Shown: piece by piece, positions 57,872-63,459 of the stretch
Layout: each line of letters opens with the position of its first letter
How positions within the stretch are numbered: the first letter of the stretch is position 1
Assembly (NCBI RefSeq): GCF_902705875.1
Contig: NZ_CACSIK010000001.1
Coordinates: 1,898,269 to 1,961,727 of the forward strand
Direction of reading: 5' to 3'
DNA: 63,459 bases
DNA from: Zhongshania aliphaticivorans
Lineage (GTDB): Bacteria; Pseudomonadota; Gammaproteobacteria; Pseudomonadales; Spongiibacteraceae
The notes under the pieces: model-generated
The model's input: only the letters and a program-made list of their open reading frames with translations
What the model was told of the DNA's origin: nothing
The model's database searches: none
Program-made: the position numbers and the translations under genes

Positions 57872-57900
57872 ATTCTAGAAACCTTAGGCCCCGCCGTCAA
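57872..57900 (-). promoter_or_regulatory. Sigma-70 promoter for tRNA-Glu copy 2
   Basis: TTGACG (57895-57900), 17-base spacer, TAGAAT (57872-57877), followed by TCGCGCC. Same -35 box and same discriminator style as copy 1. Confidence 0.8.
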
Positions 57901-57977
57901 GTCGCTTTTTACACTTAAGGCCAAAAAAGCAAAAAAACCTACAAAATAGCCTGATTAATACTCATATTGAACAATAT

Positions 57978-58376
57978 TCACTCAACATCTCCAGTGAGTT
58001 TTAATGACAATGAGTTAATACAGTAACGCAAACCTGTCGGATCAGGGCCATCTGGGAAAACATGGCCTAAATGGGCATCACAGCGGGCACACACCACCTC
58101 TTCCCTAACCATGCCGTGGCTAACATCGCGATTCACACCTAGCGCATCTTGATCCAGCGGAGCGTAAAAGCTTGGCCAACCAGAACCTGAATCATATTTG
58201 GTGCTTGAATCAAACAAAGCCAAACCACAGCAGCGGCAGACATAGGCGCCCTCTCCTTTGTAACGGTAATACTCACCGCTGAATGCGCGCTCAGTCCCTT
58301 TCTGACGGCACACCACATATTCCTCATCAGTAAGAAGTTCCCGCCATTGCTGCTCAGTTTTCACCACTTTTTCCAC
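57978..58376 (-). CDS. msrB: Peptide methionine-(R)-S-oxide reductase MsrB
   Basis: A 132-residue MsrB. Zinc-binding CxxC pairs are CRCCG and CARCD; the [11 protein letters not shown] and [10 protein letters not shown] motifs are intact; the catalytic Cys lies in RYCINSLSL. It repairs R-methionine sulfoxide in proteins, in the cytoplasm since no signal peptide is present. The frame is open to 58421, but the GTG at 58376 has GGAGG six bases upstream, which decides the start. Divergent from alaA. Confidence 0.96.
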   Translation of the reverse strand: MEKVVKTEQQWRELLTDEEYVVCRQKGTERAFSGEYYRYKGEGAYVCRCCGLALFDSSTKYDSGSGWPSFYAPLDQDALGVNRDVSHGMVREEVVCARCDAHLGHVFPDGPDPTGLRYCINSLSLKLTGDVE

Positions 58377-58559
58377 GAATATCCTCCACCTTGCCACCGT
58401 CAAACACGTATACTTAGCCACTAAGTAAACATTGCGCTATAGGTTGTAGTTTATACCGCTATATATCGCACACAAGGTACAAATTTAAGATTCTCGGCAT
58501 AGGGCCGAAATACCTGAACAACTAGTACACCGGTAAGCTACCGGTAAAGAAGGCGAGAC

Positions 58560-59798
58560 ATGAGCCATCATTTAAAATCGAAAAAATTAAATAACGTCTG
58601 CTATGAAATTCGTGGGCCAGTATTACAACGCGCTAACGAGCTTGAGGAGGAAGGACACCGAATTCTCAAGTTGAACATTGGCAACCCAGCGCCATTTGGT
58701 TTTAACGCCCCTGACGAGATCATTCAAGACGTAATCCGCATGCTGCCGGACAGTGAAGGTTACAGCGATTCCAAGGGCCTATACAGCGCACGTAAAGCCA
58801 TCATGCAGGAATGCCAAAAGATTGGTATTCCCAACGTTGGCGTCAATGATATATACCTAGGCAATGGTGCCAGTGAATTAATCAGCATGGCCACCCAGGC
58901 ATTGCTTAATCAAGGCGATGAAGTTCTCATCCCTGCCCCAGACTACCCTCTCTGGACAGCAGTGGTGTCGTTATCAGGCGCTACACCTATTCATTATATT
59001 TGCGACGAAGATAATGACTGGCAACCCTCTATTGACGACATAGTGAGTAAAATCACGCCTAATACCAAGGCCATCGTTATTATCAACCCCAACAATCCAA
59101 CCGGCGCGGTGTACAGCCGTGACATGCTACAACAACTGGTAGCCATTGCAGAGGCACACAACCTGGTTGTTTTTGCTGACGAGATATACAGCAAGATTTT
59201 ATATGATGATGCGGTTCACATTCCCCTCGCCAGCCTTGATGCCGATGTTTTATGCCTGACATTCAACGGCCTATCAAAAGCTTATAGACTCGCAGGTTTC
59301 CGCAGTGGCTGGTTGATTGTTTCAGGTGCAAAAGAACGTGCAGCAGATTACATTGAAGGGCTAAACATTCTGTCTTCAATGCGACTTTGCGCAAACGTAC
59401 CTGCCCAGCACGCAATTCAAACTGCATTAGGCGGATATCAGAGCATTAATGAGTTAATTCTGCCGGGAGGAAGACTACTGGAGCAGCGAGATCTAGCGTA
59501 TAAAATGCTAAACGAAATACCCGGAGTGAGCTGTACCAAGCCTGCAGGTGCTATTTACATGTTTCCGCGCTTAGATCCTGAAATATATCCGGTACGCGAT
59601 GATGAACAATTAGTATTAGACTTGCTAAACCAAGAAAAAATATTACTTGTTCAAGGCAGTGGTTTTAATTGGCACAAGCCAGATCATCTTAGAATTGTCT
59701 TTTTACCTAATAAAATTGATCTAGCCGATGCTATAGCTCGCTTTGCGAACTTCCTCTCTGGCTATCGAAAACAGCTGGCTGGAGCAAAATCCGCTTAA
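58560..59798 (+). CDS. alaA: Alanine aminotransferase AlaA-like
   Basis: A 412-residue fold-type I aminotransferase very close to E. coli AlaA (YfbQ): NVCYEIRGPVLQRANELEEEG, KLNIGNPAPFGF, GYSDSKGLYSARKAI, NPNNPTGAVYS, the PLP lysine in TFNGLSKAYRLAGFR and SMRLCANVPAQHAIQTALGGYQS. It makes alanine from pyruvate and glutamate. GAAGGCGAG precedes the ATG. A 7-bp hairpin (58529-58545, ACCGGTA/TACCGGT) lies just upstream of the ribosome site. Confidence 0.95.
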   Translation: MSHHLKSKKLNNVCYEIRGPVLQRANELEEEGHRILKLNIGNPAPFGFNAPDEIIQDVIRMLPDSEGYSDSKGLYSARKAIMQECQKIGIPNVGVNDIYLGNGASELISMATQALLNQGDEVLIPAPDYPLWTAVVSLSGATPIHYICDEDNDWQPSIDDIVSKITPNTKAIVIINPNNPTGAVYSRDMLQQLVAIAEAHNLVVFADEIYSKILYDDAVHIPLASLDADVLCLTFNGLSKAYRLAGFRSGWLIVSGAKERAADYIEGLNILSSMRLCANVPAQHAIQTALGGYQSINELILPGGRLLEQRDLAYKMLNEIPGVSCTKPAGAIYMFPRLDPEIYPVRDDEQLVLDLLNQEKILLVQGSGFNWHKPDHLRIVFLPNKIDLADAIARFANFLSGYRKQLAGAKSA

Positions 59799-59800
59799 TC

Positions 59801-59843
59801 GGCTTGCCGCTGCAGTAATTAGTACTACTGCAGCGGCTGAAGC
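59801..59843. repeat. Strong inverted repeat between alaA and a convergent gene
   Basis: Twelve-base perfect arms GCCGCTGCAGTA/TACTGCAGCGGC around eight bases, extended outward by GGCTT/AAGCC with a small bulge. It begins two bases after the alaA stop. No T-run on either strand. It probably ends or protects both convergent transcripts. Confidence 0.75.
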
Positions 59844-59854
59844 CACCTCAAAAA

Positions 59855-60784
59855 TCACAGACGGTAATGCAACACCTTTAACGCCGCATCTAAATTAAGC
59901 TCAGGAAAGTCCTCGCGACCGGCTATACGCGCTATAAACGTCGCAGAAGGACAATAGGTTTGCATAGTTTCCTCCAGAAAACCCTGACCGAGATACGGTG
60001 CGTTAAGACAAACCAAAACATCGCCACCCAAAGGCAGTAATGCAGGGAACTGACGGACCAGCTTTTTATAATCCCTGACGGCGTCAAAACTGCCTACCTG
60101 GCGTGATGGCGGATCGCAAATCACAATATCGTAGGGCCCCAGTTTTTTTAATCTCCCCCACGACTTTAATATATCGTGACTTAAAAATTTCACCACTGCC
60201 GGCTGAGAGCTCGGGTTTAAGTTATGATTTTCACGCCCCCTCGCCAATGCCGACTTGCTGGTATCAATATTGACTATGGATACTGCCCCAGCCTGTTCTG
60301 CGGCAACCGAAAAAGCACAGGTATACGAGAACAAATTAAGGACTCGAGCGCCACTGGCTCGCTTTGACAACCATCTCCGCGTTGGCTCCATATCCATGAA
60401 ATAACCAATATTTTGATTATTGGCGAGCTCCAACTTAAACCGACAATCCCCCTCTATTGCGGCCATCTTTTCAGGTACAAGCCCCCATAAAATCGTCGCT
60501 GAAGCAGGTTTTTCATACCGTCTCTGCACCACAGCAGCTGTACAATGGTTTTTAAATCGATTTTCTAATGCAGCGCAAAAGTCCTGCCAAAATTCTTGCC
60601 CAGGCTCTTTATAAAGTACAATCCAAAGTACCGGCTCATAATAATCTACCGTAAAAAACTCAAAACCAGCATAGCATTGCCCCCGCCCATGAAATAATCG
60701 CTGAGCACCGCGAGCTGTCTCCATATCCCAAGATGAAAAACCACTTAAGCGGGCAAACTCTGCAAAGTCACTCACCACTGGCAC
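59855..60784 (-). CDS. SAM-dependent methyltransferase of the COG1092 (RlmI/RlmK-like) group
   Basis: A 309-residue Rossmann methyltransferase. The segment NQNIGYFMDMEPTRRWL precedes motif I NLFSYTCAFSVAA, and the catalytic loop is CDPPSRQVGSF, as in RlmI, RlmK and related RNA cytosine/guanine methyltransferases. The N-terminal PUA domain of RlmI is missing; the first 120 residues are of another type. The target is probably RNA, but this is inference. It overlaps the preceding gene by 17 bases, so the two are coupled. Confidence 0.85.
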   Translation of the reverse strand: MPVVSDFAEFARLSGFSSWDMETARGAQRLFHGRGQCYAGFEFFTVDYYEPVLWIVLYKEPGQEFWQDFCAALENRFKNHCTAAVVQRRYEKPASATILWGLVPEKMAAIEGDCRFKLELANNQNIGYFMDMEPTRRWLSKRASGARVLNLFSYTCAFSVAAEQAGAVSIVNIDTSKSALARGRENHNLNPSSQPAVVKFLSHDILKSWGRLKKLGPYDIVICDPPSRQVGSFDAVRDYKKLVRQFPALLPLGGDVLVCLNAPYLGQGFLEETMQTYCPSATFIARIAGREDFPELNLDAALKVLHYRL

Positions 60785-61913
60785 TCACTTTATACATCAC
60801 CACGTCACGATACCCTGTTAGCACAGGAATATACCCTTCCCAAGCTCGGTCCAATTCAGCATCATTACTATCGACAAGCAAAGGCCGGCCCTGTAACTCG
60901 GAAATTTTGGTTTTTGTCGCAATAACCGTAAAGTTTTCCCTGCCGATTTTTTGAATAATCGCTGGCGTTAACTGCTGATTACCACGGCCAAGAATGTGCC
61001 CCTGACCACCAATCGCAGTAATAATAACCATTACCGGTCCCTGGTGATTGTCGAGTAATTTCTCTAGTGCCAATGCGTTGAGATCACGCCCAATCAATGT
61101 GTTATTTAGAATGGCATCAAAACCCAATAAGGTATTCTCTAGACCTAATCGCAGCATCACTGCAGCGGTGGTGCTACCAGGACCGATAAGATACTGAGTA
61201 TCCATGCTCATCGATTCAACAACATCATCGGCAATATCGGCGAGTACTAGCTCCTCTTGCTCACGACCTCCAGCCTTTACATGCTGCAAAAAACCACCAA
61301 TGCTTGGCACTAGCATCTCGCCAAAATGGGCAGAGCGCACCTGCCCTGCCCTAAATGCCACTTCATCTATGTCCCTAACTTCTTGCTCGCACAAGGCCAC
61401 CAGCCCTCCGGCAATCAACGCAACAACTATATCCGCCGCGCTCTCAGGACTTACCGCATAAACCCCTGAGTGCATTTTGACACCCGCTGGAACACCCAAG
61501 CATGGCACCTTTGTACCCACTGCACTCAGTATGTCTCTCGCGGTGCCATCACCACCGACGAACAAAAGCAAATCCACACCCTTATTTACAAGGGTAATAG
61601 CCGCCCGCTGGGTATCCAATGCTGTTGATTGATATGGATTATCAACACTACCGACAGAACAGAATGGCAGGCCCGCCAGCATGGCGTTATCCCCCCCTTG
61701 CCACTGCCCCGCCATTAACCCCGCAAACCCGAAGACAGTGATTTTGTCATTCGCTTTATCAGCAATACGCTCTAAACATCGCATAGCGCGAGCACTGGAT
61801 CGGCCAATATCTTGATCTTTAATACCGGCAGGATCAAGATTGTCACTGCCCTTCATCCCAAGCGGGCCACCAAGGCCAGCAAAAGGGTTCACAATTAATC
61901 CCAACGTAAACAT
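60768..61913 (-). CDS. ATP-NAD kinase-like protein (COG3199/AcoX type)
   Basis: A 381-residue protein of the NAD kinase/diacylglycerol kinase fold. FTLGLIVNPFAGLGGPLGMKGSD starts the fold, LLLFVGGDGTARDIL is the GGDGT nucleotide motif, and GVPAGVKMHSGVYA and GPGSTTAAVMLRLGLENTLLGFD follow. It is of the long AcoX-like group, whose substrate is not settled. The frame extends to 61937, but GGGG just ahead of the ATG at 61913 and the family N-terminus favour that start. It lies between pdxB and a methyltransferase. Confidence 0.82.
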   Translation of the reverse strand: MFTLGLIVNPFAGLGGPLGMKGSDNLDPAGIKDQDIGRSSARAMRCLERIADKANDKITVFGFAGLMAGQWQGGDNAMLAGLPFCSVGSVDNPYQSTALDTQRAAITLVNKGVDLLLFVGGDGTARDILSAVGTKVPCLGVPAGVKMHSGVYAVSPESAADIVVALIAGGLVALCEQEVRDIDEVAFRAGQVRSAHFGEMLVPSIGGFLQHVKAGGREQEELVLADIADDVVESMSMDTQYLIGPGSTTAAVMLRLGLENTLLGFDAILNNTLIGRDLNALALEKLLDNHQGPVMVIITAIGGQGHILGRGNQQLTPAIIQKIGRENFTVIATKTKISELQGRPLLVDSNDAELDRAWEGYIPVLTGYRDVVMYKVSASGE

Positions 61914-61969
61914 TGCATCCCCAAGTGTCGTTGCCATATATAAATTAAATCTGCTAATGGCATACTTTA

Positions 61970-63094
61970 TTAACGGCCACTTTGCAGGGCGTTTAAGGTT
62001 TCCTTAAAGCTAGCAGATGTGGCAACAAGTGAGCTATACGCAAGTTCGCGCCGCAGAGGGTATTGTTTTCGCAACAGGTCAAATGCCAAACCTCGATCAA
62101 GCTCATTAATAATGCGCCTAAAACGTTCGTCATCTTCTTTCACGTCGTAAACGGATAAAACTGTGCGGCGTATAAAATCAGCACGATTAGCCCCGCTACA
62201 ATGCAGTGTTTCTCCCGCTGTCATCTCCAGCGGTACGTCAAAATCACAATATTGAACACCAAGAAATTCAGCAAGCTGACTAGCCACCATACGTAGACCA
62301 CTTAACTTACCATCTACGCTATACCCCGCAATATGGGGTGTAGCTATACGACAACGGTTAGCCAATGCAACGGGAAAAGCTGGCTCGCCCTCCCACACAT
62401 CCAACAACAAAGAAATGTCCGGCCGCTGACGACTTAATGCCATTAAGCTATCGGTTGAAACAATCTCCCCTCGTCCAGCATTCAATAAAACCGCATCTTC
62501 AGGTAACCGAGTCAACAATGACGTATCCAGCATATGAAAACTAGGGTGGTCACCCGTTCGCGTTAACGGCGCATGCAAACAAAGCAAGCTGCAGCGTAAA
62601 ACATCATCCAAACCACCCAAATGAGGAAATTCGTCCTTATTTAACAAGGGATCATAGGCACGCCATGCTATTCCCAACGCCTCTAAACGGCGCGCTAACC
62701 GCTTGCCAACATTACCAAAGCCAATAATCCCCACGGGCTCACCCGATAAGAGACGCTCGAGTAAGTCATCTGTCTGACAAATCGCGCTAATTACATAATC
62801 CACCACAGATTCGGCATTAGAACCTGGTGCGTTACAGGTCTTAATACCGCTTTCGGCTAAATAATTCAGATCTAAGTGGTCAGTGCCTATGGTGGTAGAA
62901 CCAACAAAACGTACTCCCGTGCCGTCAAGAAGATGCTTACATACCTTGGTAACCGAGCGCACAATCAGTACCTCAGCATCGGCAATATCAGTTTTTGACA
63001 ACTGCCTACCATTTACTCGCCGCACCTCACCAAACTGTGAAAAGCAAGAAACAGCAGCGGGGATATTCTCATCAACCAGAATTTTCAAAGACAA
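61970..63094 (-). CDS. pdxB: Erythronate-4-phosphate dehydrogenase
   Basis: A 374-residue D-2-hydroxyacid dehydrogenase. LKILVDENIPAA start, VRSVTKV, FVGSTTIGTDHLD, the NAD fold GIIGFGNVGKRLARRL, catalytic NAGRGEIV (Arg), DVWEGEP (Glu) and ATPHIAGYS (His), and a C-terminal dimerisation domain (about 285-374) define PdxB. It oxidises 4-phosphoerythronate in vitamin B6 synthesis. The start is taken as the TTG at 63094 because GGAG lies five bases upstream; the ATG at 63124 has no ribosome site and adds ten residues foreign to the family. Confidence 0.94.
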   Translation of the reverse strand: MSLKILVDENIPAAVSCFSQFGEVRRVNGRQLSKTDIADAEVLIVRSVTKVCKHLLDGTGVRFVGSTTIGTDHLDLNYLAESGIKTCNAPGSNAESVVDYVISAICQTDDLLERLLSGEPVGIIGFGNVGKRLARRLEALGIAWRAYDPLLNKDEFPHLGGLDDVLRCSLLCLHAPLTRTGDHPSFHMLDTSLLTRLPEDAVLLNAGRGEIVSTDSLMALSRQRPDISLLLDVWEGEPAFPVALANRCRIATPHIAGYSVDGKLSGLRMVASQLAEFLGVQYCDFDVPLEMTAGETLHCSGANRADFIRRTVLSVYDVKEDDERFRRIINELDRGLAFDLLRKQYPLRRELAYSSLVATSASFKETLNALQSGR

Positions 63095-63156
63095 CGTCAC
63101 TCCAGTATTAAAACTTAATGCCATTAATTAACAAAACAACATAACATACTAATATA

Positions 63157-63459
63157 TCAGGATATATCACCCAATTTGTATGAATGGGAAGCCACAAACT
63201 CTGCTGTTCCAAAATGCATTCGTAGTGCCTGCAAAAAGAGAGCTGCTCTAGGTGGCATTTCATTAGCCAAGAAATAATTGAGTGATTGCCACACCGCCAA
63301 CTGAAAGGGGAATGGGTCTATTTCGCTGCCAGTCAAATTATCTATACTGACGCGAAATGGCAGGCCCGCAGCGACACTAAACATCCATTCCAACGCCTGT
63401 GGCTTTGCCTCTACCGATTCAAAAATACGTTGTTGTTCAAGGCTTCGGCCATCAGGTTC
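63157..63459 (-). CDS. epmC: Elongation factor P hydroxylase EpmC (5' end outside window)
   Basis: The last 100 residues of a gene entering from the right edge, open from the first base read. It begins EPDGRSLEQQRIFESVEAKPQALEW and continues FSVAAGLPFRVSIDNLTG, which matches the C-terminal half of EpmC (YfcM): CPDGR, VEVKPQALDWLF, CVAAG. EpmC hydroxylates the beta-lysyl group on EF-P. The metal-binding HExxH part lies outside the window. It is 62 bases ahead of pdxB on the same strand. Confidence 0.85.
   Translation of the reverse strand, partial: EPDGRSLEQQRIFESVEAKPQALEWMFSVAAGLPFRVSIDNLTGSEIDPFPFQLAVWQSLNYFLANEMPPRAALFLQALRMHFGTAEFVASHSYKLGDIS

Noticed and set aside
58529..58545. ACCGGTA-AGC-TACCGGT before alaA, similar to CCGGTAGCTACCGG at the rne start (43553)
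   Set aside because: The shared core is short and self-complementary by nature, and the flanks differ. Two such sites are not enough to claim a shared regulator.

Overview
The window is a stretch of chromosome from a gammaproteobacterium, most like the marine Cellvibrionales/Spongiibacteraceae-Pseudomonadales side of the class. The basis is gene order: tig-clpP-clpX-lon-hupB-ppiD; yceD-rpmF-plsX-fabD-fabG-acpP-fabF-pabC-mltG-tmk-holB-pilZ-tatD; rne divergent from rluC; and tRNA-Ser-yccA-tusDCBE-ybiB. The ferredoxin-type cysI followed by a DUF934 gene and the RNase E tail with NDPR motifs point the same way. Genus-level assignment is an inference. No insertion sequence, prophage, integrase, CRISPR array or rRNA operon is visible; this is core chromosome with four small RNA loci (five tRNA genes).

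Layout. 1-6.4 kb: an edge-truncated endonuclease/exonuclease/phosphatase protein, YchJ-like protein, thioesterase and NfuA (minus), divergent from MetH, followed by two small membrane proteins. 6.7-8.9 kb: sulfite reductase CysI plus DUF934. 9-13.6 kb: YceI-like protein, then the electron-transfer flavoprotein genes etfBA divergent from etfQO. 13.8-18.4 kb (minus): DUF1285, SerA-like dehydrogenase, phosphopantetheinyl transferase, PpiD. 18.5-25 kb (minus): the proteostasis block hupB, lon (with a clear sigma-32-type promoter), clpX, clpP, tig, then tRNA-Leu. 25.3-28.7 kb: fadBA beta-oxidation operon. 28.8-43.5 kb: a long minus-strand run of fatty-acid synthesis, ribosomal, replication and cell-wall genes ending in tatD, gcvT and a signal-less GH84-type hexosaminidase homologue; yceF lies divergent on the plus strand, followed by a HAD phosphatase and rluC. 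43.5-46.8 kb: rne with a long structured leader. 46.9-51.7 kb: tRNA-Ser, yccA, tusDCBE (tRNA 2-thiouridine sulfur relay), ybiB, trmA, phhB. 51.7-57.2 kb: a probable DNA-binding nuclease of unusual architecture, dimeric dUTPase, a possibly frameshifted hypothetical gene, queF and a YadGH-type ABC exporter. 57.2-57.8 kb: tRNA-Gly and two identical tRNA-Glu genes, each its own transcription unit. 58-63.5 kb: msrB, alaA, a COG1092-type methyltransferase, an NAD-kinase-like protein, pdxB and an edge-truncated epmC.

Themes. Fatty acids are both made (plsX-fab cluster) and burned (fadBA, etfBA, etfQO); palindromes in the fadBA and etf promoter regions could bind fatty-acid regulators. Several genes serve tRNA and translation (tusDCBE, trmA, queF, rluC, epmC, five tRNAs).

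I did not find an obvious undescribed multi-gene system. The best leads are: (1) 51685..52542, two tandem copies of a winged-helix-like module joined to a VSR/DUF559-like nuclease fold; (2) a cytoplasmic GH84 homologue translated just behind gcvT; (3) a hairpin that contains both the yccA 3' terminator and the tusD ribosome site and start; (4) a ~475-nt rne leader ending in a terminator-like hairpin over the Shine-Dalgarno sequence; (5) unusually long, perfect 18-bp intergenic hairpins lacking U-tracts. All are readings by eye, without database or folding runs.
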